Origin: Rhodobacteraceae bacterium HTCC2083
GTDB taxonomy: Bacteria; Pseudomonadota; Alphaproteobacteria; Rhodobacterales; Rhodobacteraceae
Direction of reading: 5' to 3'
DNA: 64,000 nt
Assembly (NCBI GenBank): GCA_000156115.1
Contig: DS995276.1
Span: forward strand, 1,694,679 to 1,758,678
Below are positions 52,658 through 62,103 of the stretch, piece by piece. The position numbers and the translations under genes are program-made. A model generated the notes under the pieces. That model was not told the DNA's origin, searched no databases, and worked only from the letters and a program-made list of their open reading frames with translations. Numbering within the stretch: the stretch's first letter is position 1; each line of letters begins with the position of its first letter.

Positions 52658-53155
52658 TTAGTCGCGAAGCTCTTCGGGTTGAACGCCCCACAGGGATTGT
52701 TTCGGGGCCCAGCCTTTGTAGCCGGATGATGACAAGCGGCACCATTCAGGGCCACATTTGCCAAGGCGCGCAATGACACCGAGTTCTAGGCGCGCCACCA
52801 CAGGTGTAGCCGGATCCGCGCGTTGATAAAGCGCGAGCATATCTTGTTCGATTAGCACATAACGTGTGCCCGAGAGCAGGGAATAGTGCACCCAGCCGCC
52901 CACACCATCACGGTCTCGCACACGGCGCCAATGACCGTGTTCCGCGGTGATTTCGAGGGGCATATCGCGACGCTTAAACACCCAATCAATGCGATGAGTC
53001 AGTGAGGGCCCACGGCGTACGTTGCCTTCGCTCGCCTTGAGGGAGACGAAGCGCGGCAGGGGCAGATTGGTCACTGCACCGCGCTCTGACGCGCTGGCAG
53101 TCGTGGCGACGAGGGCAAGTAGGCCAGCCCGTAAAAGCGTTGCAATTGGTTTCAT
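52658..53155 (-). CDS. Secreted SH3 domain-containing protein
   Basis: Protein of about 165 residues from ATG 53155 with a signal peptide (MKPIATLLRAGLLALVATTASA). Two bacterial SH3-like units follow (VSLKASEGNVRRGPSLTHRIDWVFKRRDMPLEITAEHGHWRRVRDRDGVGGWVHYSLL, then a second around residues 110-160 ending GYKGWAPKQSLWGV). The organisation matches SH3b proteins that bind peptidoglycan in the periplasm. It is divergent from the dehydrogenase at 53272. Confidence 0.9.
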   Translation of the reverse strand: MKPIATLLRAGLLALVATTASASERGAVTNLPLPRFVSLKASEGNVRRGPSLTHRIDWVFKRRDMPLEITAEHGHWRRVRDRDGVGGWVHYSLLSGTRYVLIEQDMLALYQRADPATPVVARLELGVIARLGKCGPEWCRLSSSGYKGWAPKQSLWGVQPEELRD

Positions 53156-53271
53156 TTCTGAGCCCGTGTTTTCACTGCGTAATATTATTGCGTCTAGGTT
53201 CTTGTGGCGACCGACGCTTTTGGGCACTCTGCACCTCTACGGATCGCTTGAAAAGACGCAAGGAGTGCAAG

Positions 53272-54258
53272 ATGCCATCAGAACGCTTGAGTGTTGTCGT
53301 GACGCGACGCCTACCCGATGCAGTGGAAACGCGGATCAAAGAGCTGTTTGATGTGACATTACGCGATGATGACACGCCAATGACGCGCGCTGAATTGGCG
53401 GATGCGACGAAAACCGCCGATATTCTGGTGCCGACAGTAACGGACGAAATCGATGCGGGTTTGCTGGCGCAGGCTGGGCCGCGTTTGAAGTTGATCGCGA
53501 ACTATGGTGCCGGGGTTGATCACATTGATGTTGCGACTGCGCGCCAAAGAGGTGTGCTCGTATCCAACACGCCGGGCGTTTTGACGGATGATACGGCTGA
53601 CATGACGATGGCGCTTTTGCTGGCGGTGACGCGGCGTATCCCAGAGGGGCTCAACGTGATGCAATCTGGTGCGTGGGAAGGCTGGGCCCCAACTGCATTG
53701 CTCGGTGGTCGCGTCGGTGGACGTCGCCTAGGGATTTTAGGCATGGGTCGTATCGGGCAAGCGGTGGCTCAGCGTGCGCGTGCGTTTGGGATGCAAATTC
53801 ATTATCATAATCGTCGCCGTCTGCGCGCTGAGGTCGAAGACAGCTTGGAGGCGACCTATTGGGAGAGCCTTGATCAGATGGTCGCGCGTATGGACGTGAT
53901 TTCTGTGAATTGTCCTCATACCCCTACGACTTTCCATTTGCTCAATGCGCGTCGCCTTAAGCTAATGAAGCCAAGCGCGGTTTTGGTGAACACTTCGCGT
54001 GGTGAAGTGATTGACGAAAACGCGATGACGCGGATGCTGAAAGCGGGCGAAATTGCGGGCGCGGGTCTTGATGTTTATGAGCATGGATCGGAAGTGAACC
54101 CGCATTTGCAAGGCTTGCCGAACGTTGTTCTGTTGCCGCATATGGGATCGGCCACGCAGGAAGGTCGCTTGGAGATGGGTGAGAAAGTTATCATTAATAT
54201 CAAGACTTTTGCGGATGGGCACCGCCCGCCGGATCAGGTTGTGCCAGGCATGTTGTAA
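53272..54258 (+). CDS. D-2-hydroxyacid dehydrogenase (D-glycerate dehydrogenase/glyoxylate reductase-like)
   Basis: NAD(P)-dependent enzyme of 328 residues from ATG 53272 (AAGGAG site). Seen are ANYGAGVDHIDVATARQRGVLVSNTPGVLTDDTADMTMALL, LGILGMGRIGQAVAQRARAFG, LVNTSRGEVIDE (catalytic Arg), YEHGSEVNPHL with Glu and LLPHMGSATQEGR (catalytic His). It is a paralogue of the protein at 40715, sharing the TPG-x-x-TD-x-TAD and WEGW-x-P blocks. The substrate is probably glyoxylate or hydroxypyruvate. Confidence 0.93.
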   Translation: MPSERLSVVVTRRLPDAVETRIKELFDVTLRDDDTPMTRAELADATKTADILVPTVTDEIDAGLLAQAGPRLKLIANYGAGVDHIDVATARQRGVLVSNTPGVLTDDTADMTMALLLAVTRRIPEGLNVMQSGAWEGWAPTALLGGRVGGRRLGILGMGRIGQAVAQRARAFGMQIHYHNRRRLRAEVEDSLEATYWESLDQMVARMDVISVNCPHTPTTFHLLNARRLKLMKPSAVLVNTSRGEVIDENAMTRMLKAGEIAGAGLDVYEHGSEVNPHLQGLPNVVLLPHMGSATQEGRLEMGEKVIINIKTFADGHRPPDQVVPGML

Positions 54259-54282
54259 AGCGAATTAGGGGGAGACGAGAGT

Positions 54283-56031
54283 ATGCGCCAAAGGTTGATT
54301 TCAACGGGATTGGCGCTGCTTGCGCCTTTTGTTTTGCATGCTCAGGAGGCCGCAGATGCGGTGCAGCCAGAGACTACGATTTCGCTGAATGCCAAGTTGG
54401 TAGGAACGCCTGTCGAGGCACAGGATTGGATGATTGTTGCGGCCAATCCTTTGGCGTCGCAAGCGGGGGCAAAAGTGCTCGCGCGCGGGGGCACCGCGGC
54501 GGATGCGATGATCGCGGTGCAGGCCGTTTTAGGATTGGTAGAGCCGCAAAGTTCGGGTCTTGGCGGCGGTGCTTTTCTAGTTTGGTATGATGGGGAAAGC
54601 GATGCGGTGACCACGTTAGATGGTCGCGAAACAGCTCCTTCTGAAACAACGCCGCGTTTGTTTCAGGACGACACAGGTGCGCCCTTGAAGTTCTGGGATG
54701 CAGTTGTTGGTGGCCGTTCTGTCGGGGTGCCCGGCACGCCTGCCTTGATGGAACGCGCGCATCAAAAGTGGGGCAATCAGAAATGGGATACTCTGTTTGA
54801 AGATGGCATCGCTTTGGCTGCTGGAGGCTTCAAAGTATCGGAGCGTTTGGCAGGGATGATCGCGCGCGATTCAGATCGCTTGGTGCGCTTTGGGGGTGCG
54901 GCTGCCTATTTCTATCCTTTGGGCGAACCTTTGAAAGAGGGCAAAGTTCTGCGCAATCCAGATTATGCAGAGACGCTGAGGGATCTTGCGCAGAACCGGA
55001 CCTTGAACTTCTACAATGGTGATATTGCCCGCGATATTGTGCGCACTGTGCGCAACACGAGCGGGAATCCCGGTGTTTTGAATATGGCCGATATGCGCAG
55101 CTATGTGGTGAAAGAGCGTGCTTCTGTTTGCGTCACGTACCGCGCGCATGAGGTCTGTGGAATGGGGCCGCCGTCATCTGGGGCTTTGACGGTTGGGCAA
55201 ATTTTGGGAATGCTGGATGGGTATGACTTAAGTGCCCTTGGGGCAGAAAACCCGCAGAGCTGGCGTTTGATCGGGGACGCGTCACGGCTCGCTTTTGCGG
55301 ATCGTGGGCACTACATGGCGGATAGTGATTTCGTGCCTGTGCCGGTCAAAGGGTTGGTTGATCCCGAGTATTTAAGCTTGCGCGCTGAGTCGCTTGATGG
55401 TGGCCCTGCGCTTGGCTCTGTCAGTGCGGGAATGCCCGCATTTGATCATGCGATGATGTGGGCCGATGACGAGAGTATTGAGCTGCCCTCGACTTCGCAC
55501 ATCTCGATTGTCGATAAGTATGGCAATGCGCTGAGCATGACCACGACTATTGAGAACGCGTTTGGGTCGCGCCTTATGGTGCGTGGATTTTTGTTGAACA
55601 ATGAGCTGACGGATTTCTCCTTTCGCACCCATAAGGATGGCGTTCCGATTGCCAATGCTGTCGCGCCGGGCAAACGGCCACGCTCTTCTATGGCGCCGAC
55701 GATTGTCTTGAAAGACGGCAAGCCTGTGCTGGTCGTGGGAAGTCCGGGTGGTAGCAGGATTATTGGTTATGTTGCAAAGACGATTATCGCGCATCTCGAT
55801 TGGGGTATGGATGTGCAAGAGGCTGTGTCGCTGGGTCATGCTGTGAACCGATTTGGTACATATGATCTAGAAGCTGGTAGCGCGATGGAGGCGATGGGGC
55901 CTGAATTGGAAGCGCTTGGCTACGAGGTTAAAGTGCGAGATTTGAATTCTGGTTTGCATGCAATTTCGATTGGGGAAAGCTTGTTAGGTGGGGCTGATCC
56001 GCGCCGAGAAGGCGTCGCTTTGGGTGAGTAA
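54283..56031 (+). CDS. ggt: Gamma-glutamyltransferase
   Basis: Periplasmic Ntn hydrolase of 582 residues cleaving glutathione and gamma-glutamyl compounds. A signal peptide (MRQRLISTGLALLAPFVLHA) precedes the large subunit (AANPLASQAGAKVLARGGTAADAMIAVQAVLGLVEPQSSGLGGGAFLV). The self-processing Thr begins the small subunit in ELPSTSHISIVDKYGNALSMTTTIENAFGSRLM. GSPGGSRIIGYVAKTI is near the C-terminus. It is probably monocistronic. Confidence 0.95.
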   Translation: MRQRLISTGLALLAPFVLHAQEAADAVQPETTISLNAKLVGTPVEAQDWMIVAANPLASQAGAKVLARGGTAADAMIAVQAVLGLVEPQSSGLGGGAFLVWYDGESDAVTTLDGRETAPSETTPRLFQDDTGAPLKFWDAVVGGRSVGVPGTPALMERAHQKWGNQKWDTLFEDGIALAAGGFKVSERLAGMIARDSDRLVRFGGAAAYFYPLGEPLKEGKVLRNPDYAETLRDLAQNRTLNFYNGDIARDIVRTVRNTSGNPGVLNMADMRSYVVKERASVCVTYRAHEVCGMGPPSSGALTVGQILGMLDGYDLSALGAENPQSWRLIGDASRLAFADRGHYMADSDFVPVPVKGLVDPEYLSLRAESLDGGPALGSVSAGMPAFDHAMMWADDESIELPSTSHISIVDKYGNALSMTTTIENAFGSRLMVRGFLLNNELTDFSFRTHKDGVPIANAVAPGKRPRSSMAPTIVLKDGKPVLVVGSPGGSRIIGYVAKTIIAHLDWGMDVQEAVSLGHAVNRFGTYDLEAGSAMEAMGPELEALGYEVKVRDLNSGLHAISIGESLLGGADPRREGVALGE

Positions 56032-56135
56032 AGCGCAGGAAATTTTGAGTTTTTTAGCAAGATGAAGCAGGGTAATTCGCGTCGAAATTGACGCGTGACC
56101 TTGTTGCGTTTCATTCGCAATACTATGTCGATAGT

Positions 56136-56544
56136 ATGAACAGACGAACTTTTACAGCTTCGATTACTGCTTTGTTTGCGGCATCCGCAATGCCTGCTGC
56201 TGGGTCGCTTGCGCCTGTGAGTGCTGCGCCAACCGCCGCCTCGCACAACGCCACTGCCAAGCTTTTGGCGCGGGCGCATAACCGCTGTTCGCCTGCAATG
56301 TTGCAACGTTTGTTGTGTGTGGACAGTGCCATTGCGACGGAATTGAACGGTATATCGCGGCGTCATATCTGCGGCCGGTGCGCAGGGTGTCTCAATGGCA
56401 ACCGCACCGCTCAATACGCATTGCATGACTAATGACGCGTCTCGCACGTTGAATTTCGTGCAAAACATCAAAGAGGCGAGGCCAAAATTGGATCGTGTGT
56501 CAGAAGCGCTTGTGCCATCTGAGAAGCCAGAGCCAAAAGAATAG
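56136..56544 (+). pseudogene. Frameshifted gene for a Tat/Sec-exported hypothetical protein
   Basis: The frame from ATG 56136 gives MNRRTFTASITALFAASAMPAAGS (an export signal with an RR pair) followed by AKLLARAHNRCSPAMLQRLLCVDSAIATELN. Near 56345 the sense-looking frame changes by one base. It continues VYRGVISAAGAQGVSMATAPLNTHC, then FVQNIKEARPKLDRVSEALVPSEKPEP, ending at TAG 56542-56544. Together these form a coherent protein of about 135 residues. A single frameshift, real or from sequencing, breaks it. No family recognised. Confidence 0.6.
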
Positions 56545-56637
56545 GTCGCATTCCAGCGGTTTTGCGTCGGCTGGACCCTGCGCGTGCCTGCGACATTTGC
56601 GACAAGGGATCAAATGCATCTCAGGGAATCGCGGATC

Positions 56638-59139
56638 ATGAAAACTCAGGTCAAAGCTCTTGTTGTTGGCGGCGGTGCTGTCGGAACCTCCATCGCCTAT
56701 CACCTTGCAAAAGCGGGGTGGGATGACGTCATGTTGCTGGAACGTGATGAGCTGACCTCTGGCTCTACATGGCATGCGGCGGGTTTGCTGCCCTTGTTCA
56801 ACATGAGCTTTGCGACCACTCATATCCATCAATATTCCGTTGATTTCTACAAAGAACTCGAGTCGGAAACAGGGTTGAACGCGGGTTTCGCTGTTGTTGG
56901 CAACCTGCGCATGGCGCAAACTAAAGAACGCATGGACGAGTATATGGTCTATGCCTCCACGGCGGAAACCTGTGGTGTGCCTTATGAATTCCTCACACCT
57001 GACGAGATCAAAGCACGCTGGCCGCTGATCAACACAGAGACTCTTGAAGGCGCTTTGTATCACGCGACGGATGGTTACATTAATCCTGCTGATGTGACCA
57101 TGGCGATGGCCAAAGGTGCGCGTCAACGCGGTGTTGAGATCGTGCGCCGTTTGCAGGCGGATAGCTTTGAATGGACGGGCACGCATTGGGAGGTGACATG
57201 TTCCAAGATGATCGAAAAAGGCGGTAATCTGATCGCTTCGGATGAGCAGGTGGTGATCACCGCAGAGCATGTCGTGACCGCATCCGGCAATCACGCGCAG
57301 CGCACGGCGAAGATGCTCGGCATCAAGATCCCAGCGATCCCTGTGGAGCACCAGTTTATTGTCACTGACGTTGATCCTACGCTGCAAGAATGGCGCAAGG
57401 ACGGCAACCCAGAGCATCCCGTTATTCGCGACGCGGACGCGCAAAGCTACGTGCGTGAAGAACGCGGTGGTTGGATTCTTGGCGTCTACGAGAAGAACGC
57501 ACCGGCAGTGTTTGAACACGGTGTGCCAGATAGCTTTCGCGCTGATCTGTTCCCCCTCGATCTTGAGCGGATTGAAGATCAGTATATGGCGATGATCCAC
57601 CGTGTGCCGTCTTGTGAAGAAAGTGGTCTTAAGGACGATTTCAACGGTCCGATTTGCTACACGCCTGATGGCAATCCATTGGTTGGACCAGCGCCGGGCT
57701 TACGCAATATGTGGCTGGCTGAGGGCTTTTCCTTTGGGATCACGGCGGCGGGTGGCACAGGCTATTACCTCGCGCAGATGATGGTCGAGGGGGAGGCAGA
57801 GATCGACATGGCCTCGCTCGATCCCAAGCGCTACGGCGATTGGATGACCACAGAGTTCGCAGCGCGCAAGAACGAAGAATGCTACGATCACGTCTATGTA
57901 TTGCACCACCCTGACGAAGAGCGCCCTGCGTGTCGTCCGCTTCGCACAGCGCCTTCATATGATCGCCAAAAAGAACGCGGCGCGCAGTTCGGGTTTGTGA
58001 ATGGGTGGGAGCGTCCAAACTACTATGGACCTTTGGATGCGCCTGATAATTTTGACCATGATGGGCGTTCTTTCCGTCGTGGCGCGTGGTGGGATCATGC
58101 AGTTGAGGAAGCGAAAGCGATCCGTGAAGGCGTTGGTCTAATTGATGCAACCGCGTTCACCAAACACGTGGTTAAAGGACCGGGTGCGACGGCGTTTCTT
58201 GATTGGTTCACATGTAATAAGCTGCCAAAGATTGGTCGCATTAACCTGACCTATGCGCTGACTGCAGCGGGAACGACGCGCACGGAATATACGATCGTGC
58301 GCAATGGTGAAGACAACTATTACCTTGTCTCTGCGGGTGCGTGGACCGCGTATGATGCTGATTTCTTGCGTAAATCTGCTGAAGATAAGGCGGGCGAATT
58401 TGGCTATATTGAGATCCAAGATGTGACCACGCAATGGGGCGTCTTCGCGATTGCAGGGCCCAAGTCGCGTGATGTGCTGAATGCTGTGATCAAGGACGCT
58501 GACCCTGCGACTGCGCTTAGCAACAAGCGCTTCCCATGGCTATCTGCGCGTCAGATCGAGCTTGGCATGTGTCCGGTGAATGCGATCCGCGTTGCTTATA
58601 CAGGCGAGCTGGGCTGGGAGTTGCATCATCCGATGGAAATGCAGAACTACCTGTTCGATTTGCTTGAAAAAGCGGGTGAACCACATGGGATGAAGTTGGT
58701 TGGTGCGCGTGCGCAAAACTGGTTGCGTCAGGAGAAATCCTACCGCGCGTTTGGCAATGAGCTTGGCCGAGATGCGACGCCTGCGGAGGCAGATTTGCCG
58801 CGCTTTATTGATTTGAGCAAAGAGTTCAACGGCAAAGTAGAAATGGAAGCGCTTGGTGTGCGGTCCAAATGTGTGACGCTGTTGATTGATGGGCCGAACG
58901 ATGCGGATCCATGGGGCCGAGAGGCGCTGTATGATGGGGACACGAAGGTCGGACGTTTGACCTCTGGCGGGTATTCTGTGGCGTTCAACAAGTCTATCGG
59001 CATGGGCTATGTGTCACCTGAACTGGCTGTGGTTGGTCAAAAGTTGAAGGTCAAAATGCTGAACCAGCTTTGGAATGCAGAGATCGTTGAGGACAGCCCA
59101 TATGATCCGAAAAACACAACGATCCGTGTGGATGGGTAA
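56638..59139 (+). CDS. FAD-dependent oxidoreductase with C-terminal GcvT domain (dimethylglycine/sarcosine dehydrogenase-like)
   Basis: Two-part enzyme of 833 residues from ATG 56638. The N-terminal DAO domain (GGGAVGTSIAYHLAKAG, SGSTWHAAGLLPLF, CYTPDGNPLVGPAPGLRNMWLAEGFSFGITAAGGTGYYLAQ) binds FAD. The C-terminal half is a folate-binding GcvT-like domain (FLDWFTCNKLPKIGRINLTYALTAAGTT, VFAIAGPKSRDVLNAVI, YTGELGWELH). Such enzymes demethylate dimethylglycine or sarcosine, passing the methyl group to tetrahydrofolate, so glycine betaine use is a likely context. Exact substrate is unproven. Confidence 0.87.
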   Translation: MKTQVKALVVGGGAVGTSIAYHLAKAGWDDVMLLERDELTSGSTWHAAGLLPLFNMSFATTHIHQYSVDFYKELESETGLNAGFAVVGNLRMAQTKERMDEYMVYASTAETCGVPYEFLTPDEIKARWPLINTETLEGALYHATDGYINPADVTMAMAKGARQRGVEIVRRLQADSFEWTGTHWEVTCSKMIEKGGNLIASDEQVVITAEHVVTASGNHAQRTAKMLGIKIPAIPVEHQFIVTDVDPTLQEWRKDGNPEHPVIRDADAQSYVREERGGWILGVYEKNAPAVFEHGVPDSFRADLFPLDLERIEDQYMAMIHRVPSCEESGLKDDFNGPICYTPDGNPLVGPAPGLRNMWLAEGFSFGITAAGGTGYYLAQMMVEGEAEIDMASLDPKRYGDWMTTEFAARKNEECYDHVYVLHHPDEERPACRPLRTAPSYDRQKERGAQFGFVNGWERPNYYGPLDAPDNFDHDGRSFRRGAWWDHAVEEAKAIREGVGLIDATAFTKHVVKGPGATAFLDWFTCNKLPKIGRINLTYALTAAGTTRTEYTIVRNGEDNYYLVSAGAWTAYDADFLRKSAEDKAGEFGYIEIQDVTTQWGVFAIAGPKSRDVLNAVIKDADPATALSNKRFPWLSARQIELGMCPVNAIRVAYTGELGWELHHPMEMQNYLFDLLEKAGEPHGMKLVGARAQNWLRQEKSYRAFGNELGRDATPAEADLPRFIDLSKEFNGKVEMEALGVRSKCVTLLIDGPNDADPWGREALYDGDTKVGRLTSGGYSVAFNKSIGMGYVSPELAVVGQKLKVKMLNQLWNAEIVEDSPYDPKNTTIRVDG

Positions 59140-59166
59140 GTATCTTCACGAAAGATTGTGAGCTTG

Positions 59167-59193
59167 AAAGGGTGGCTTAGGTCGCCCTTTTTC
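59167..59193 (+). terminator. Rho-independent terminator after the FAD/GcvT gene
   Basis: Stem AAAGGGTGGC/GTCGCCCTTT (59167-59176 and 59181-59190, two non-Watson-Crick G-T pairs) with a four-base loop is followed by TTTC. It starts 28 bases after the stop. Confidence 0.75.
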
Positions 59194-59374
59194 ATACGAC
59201 AGTTTAGCAATTGCCACCGCGCTGTGTAGACGTAAACATACCATAACGTATGGCGGCGAAATGTCCCTAAGAAAGCTTTAAAGGCTCAACGCGAAAATTC
59301 TTGGAATTTTCATTCTGCTGCACTTTGCCGATTATTCAGTTCTATTACTGGGGCGCGAAAGCCACCTTGCTGTG

Positions 59375-59872
59375 ATGGAGACGCTTCGCCAATTTTACAG
59401 GCTTGGTTTTGTTGAATATCCGCTATTCGCATTGTTTGCTGCACAGATAATTTTGGGTGTCGCTTTGATCCTTAAACGCGGCAAGCCAAAGGGGTCTTGG
59501 GCTTGGGTGCAGGTGATTTTAAGCGGTTACATCGCCTTGTTCCTGCTTCAGCATCTTGGTGCGATTGTCATGGCGCGTATCAACTATGACTTTGAAACAA
59601 CGACCTATTTCGCGGCAGGTGTGGTCAGTGGTTTACCTTATGGCTTGTGCTATTTCCCGTACTATCTACTTGGAATTGTTGTAGCTTTTACCCATATCAC
59701 CGCAGCCGCACGGTTTGCAATTTGGCCCGCCCCTGCGCGCGTTTTGCACGAAGCACTGCCCCTCATTGGTGTGGTCTTTGGTCTGTCGGTCGTAACTGCG
59801 CTCTCATATGGTGTCGCGGATGAGTTGCCGAAACCCTACCAAGAGTATCTTGCTAAATCGTTCGGCGATTAA
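59375..59872 (+). CDS. Small integral-membrane hypothetical protein
   Basis: A 165-residue protein from ATG 59375. About four to five hydrophobic segments are visible: YPLFALFAAQIILGVALIL, WVQVILSGYIALFLLQHLG, LPYGLCYFPYYLLGIVVAF and ALPLIGVVFGLSVVTALSY. No family was recognised. It is convergent with the GH25 gene by a four-base overlap. Function unknown. Confidence 0.75.
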   Translation: METLRQFYRLGFVEYPLFALFAAQIILGVALILKRGKPKGSWAWVQVILSGYIALFLLQHLGAIVMARINYDFETTTYFAAGVVSGLPYGLCYFPYYLLGIVVAFTHITAAARFAIWPAPARVLHEALPLIGVVFGLSVVTALSYGVADELPKPYQEYLAKSFGD

Positions 59873-60633
59873 TGCACGGCGCGGGTTTTACGCCATTGTT
59901 TCCATTGCGCTTCCGAGCCATTGAAGCAATTGAGGTCGACCTCTTTCTCGATCCCGTCAAGAACTCCAGTCGCGGTGTATTGCCAGAACAGCCAGCTTTT
60001 AACGCGGTAACGCTTTGCCACGTGTTGCGCCGTCGAGCGAAGCCAGAAGTCTCGTTTCAAGCGTGCCACACCGTTGCGTTCCCAGAAATCAGGGGTTGTG
60101 TAGACGACGACGCTGGTTTGGTAATGGCGCTCAACAATTTTGATAAACCGATTGGCCACGCGACGGACTTCGGCCGCAGGCGGGCGCAACGTGCAGGTCG
60201 GTGAAAACGGGTTCCATTCCAGATCCAGCACAGGTGGCATGCCACCACGCAGGCGCGGGACGTTTTTGATGAAATTCTTGGCCTGCGTGTCAGGGTCGGT
60301 GCAGAAGTAGTAGAAATGATAGGCCCCGACAGGCAGGCGCGCACGTTTGGCCGCGCGCCAGTTCTGTTTGAATTCGGGATCAAGTAAATCACCGCCCTCG
60401 GTGGCCTTGAGCCATGCGAATTTGATGCCTTGGCGACGTATCTGTTTCCAATTCATCTGGCCCTGAAAGCGCGCAGCATCGATACCGTGGACGGGAAACG
60501 TTGACGGACCGCTGCGACCGAAATTAATCGGATCACGATCTTTGAATTTGGAGCGTGCGAGCAATAAGGATGGCGCGGAGAGCAATGTCAAACTCGCCAA
60601 ACCTGCGAGCGTGGCGCGGCGGGTCAAAGTCAT
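59869..60633 (-). CDS. Glycoside hydrolase family 25 lysozyme-like protein
   Basis: A 254-residue exported enzyme. The N-terminus (MTLTRRATLAGLASLTLLSAPSLLLA) resembles a Tat/Sec signal. A GH25 muramidase domain follows: VHGIDAARFQGQMNWKQIRRQGIKFAWLKATEGGDLLDPEFKQNW, VGAYHFYYF, PPVLDLEWNP (catalytic Asp/Glu) and LFWQYTATGVLDGIEKEVDLNCFNG. GH25 enzymes cleave beta-1,4 bonds in peptidoglycan, so the protein probably acts in cell-wall turnover. Confidence 0.92.
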   Translation of the reverse strand: MTLTRRATLAGLASLTLLSAPSLLLARSKFKDRDPINFGRSGPSTFPVHGIDAARFQGQMNWKQIRRQGIKFAWLKATEGGDLLDPEFKQNWRAAKRARLPVGAYHFYYFCTDPDTQAKNFIKNVPRLRGGMPPVLDLEWNPFSPTCTLRPPAAEVRRVANRFIKIVERHYQTSVVVYTTPDFWERNGVARLKRDFWLRSTAQHVAKRYRVKSWLFWQYTATGVLDGIEKEVDLNCFNGSEAQWKQWRKTRAVH

Positions 60634-60637
60634 GAGG

Positions 60638-61291
60638 CTACTCCGGTTTACTAAATACGAGGCTCAAATTATTTGCGGGCATTTCAAGAATTTGCGCGGC
60701 GTTAAGTCCGGCTGTTTGTGCCCATTCGATCACATCGAAATCATCTTTATAGCCAATCTCAGCGTCTGTGTTGACCAGGTTTTCATGAAAACGCTCATCA
60801 CCCTCAGACGTCAACTCACCCCCGCGCATGAACGGCCCATAGAGCAAGAATACGCCGCTCGGCGCGAGCGCTTTGGCGACTTCGTTTATCACGATGCGTG
60901 CTTCGGCTTCGCTGATGAGGTGCAGCAAATTGACGAGAACGATCATATCAAGGGGGCCAGTGGACGTGCTCCACCCCGCTTGGGTTGCGTCCAAGCGCAC
61001 GGGGAGTGTCAGGTTATCCAACTGTGCTTCGCTCACGTAGATCCCGATGGATGCAAGGCGCGCGTTGTCGATGTCCGTGGGCACCCAAGTGAGGGCAGGA
61101 CAGGTTTTGGCGAAAGCCACGCAGTGTTGGCCTGTGCCGCTGGCCAGCTCGACCGCGCGGCCTTGTTTGGGGGCGATATCGCGTAGGACTTGGCTGATCA
61201 AACCCATGTTGTTGCTCGCAGAAGGCGCGACCAAGAGGCCATCCTGCATTTGCTCTGCGATGTTGGCGGTCGGGGGGAGGTGTCGGGTCAT
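60638..61291 (-). CDS. DUF938 SAM-dependent methyltransferase-like protein
   Basis: Protein of about 217 residues from ATG 61291 (MTRHLPPTANIAEQMQDGLLVAPSASNNMG). The class I methyltransferase fold shows AVELASGTGQHCVAFA, WVPTDIDNARL, DMIVLVNLLHLISEAEARIVI and LLYGPFMRGGELTSEGDERFHENL, which is the DUF938 pattern. The family is uncharacterised; SAM binding is inferred from GxGxG-like and Asp motifs. It lies four bases upstream of the GH25 start on the same strand. Confidence 0.9.
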   Translation of the reverse strand: MTRHLPPTANIAEQMQDGLLVAPSASNNMGLISQVLRDIAPKQGRAVELASGTGQHCVAFAKTCPALTWVPTDIDNARLASIGIYVSEAQLDNLTLPVRLDATQAGWSTSTGPLDMIVLVNLLHLISEAEARIVINEVAKALAPSGVFLLYGPFMRGGELTSEGDERFHENLVNTDAEIGYKDDFDVIEWAQTAGLNAAQILEMPANNLSLVFSKPE

Positions 61292-61360
61292 GCGCACACT
61301 TTCAAACGGCTCCGTCTTGACGCGAGAGTGGCATGCGTGCGTGCTCATGAAAAGGGGAGA

Positions 61361-61840
61361 TCAGGATTGACTGACAGGCGTGCGCAGGGTTGTGAAGGCG
61401 CGGCCCAGAAATTGGCCGGAGGCGAGACAATTGATCGCGACGAAGCCTGTGAGGAACACGGCTGTTTGGGTAAGGGCGGGCATCGTGGCGCTGAGAAACC
61501 CGTTCACAAACCCTGCGGCAAACACGATCATCATCGCGGTCATGGTGGTCCATTCGCCTTTGACTTGTGCAAACTGCGCGTTGCGCGCCACGATCCAGCC
61601 GTGTTGGAGCTGCATGCCAATCGCGATTCCTGAGGAGTATGTCACGGCAGCGAAAGCCCAGAGCCATATTGGCGGCGCAAGCGAGTTGATATTGCGCAAG
61701 GTCAGGAGGCCCAACAGTGGCAGCAAATAGATCAACAGGATTGGCACGCTGTGATCTTTGCTGGCGCGCAGGCCAACAATGAAGAGCACAATGAACAGTG
61801 GTAGGACCTATATCGGGATGTTTGAGATGAAAGTGGACAT
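61361..61840 (-). pseudogene. Membrane-protein gene with an in-frame TAG (DUF6622-like)
   Basis: From ATG 61840 the frame reads MSTFISNIPI, TAG (61810-61808), VLPLFIVLFIVGLRASKDHSVPILLIYLLPLLGLLTLRNI..., and ends at 61361 after four or five membrane segments. Where the stop lies, similar proteins have Trp (NIPLW), so TGG to TAG explains it. ATG 61789 could start a shortened product of 142 residues, but it lacks the first helix start. The family name is tentative. Confidence 0.65.
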
Positions 61841-62103
61841 TAGTGCGGCCCCCTCTGGATGTGCCAGCCGATCTAAACCACGCGTCTTGTTGCTTGCGAG
61901 GATGAATACGCGAATTGCATGCTTGCTGCGTGGTCTCCCCCGTACGCATTTCGAGAGACGCAAAGCGCGGGTGGTGCGCTTGGATTGATCACGGTGTTCT
62001 CACGAAGCCGCGAGCACACTGAACCATTCTGCGAGAGCGCGCGTATCTCCTTTTACAACCCGATCTTGAGGTTGGCCAACTGTTCTTTAAAGGAGATCTT
62101 ACT

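Noticed and set aside
10911-61840. Reassignment of TAG or TGA to an amino acid
   Set aside because: Many intact genes (for example exoY, the LMW phosphatase, murA and hisG) end in TAG or TGA, and some broken genes also have frameshifts.
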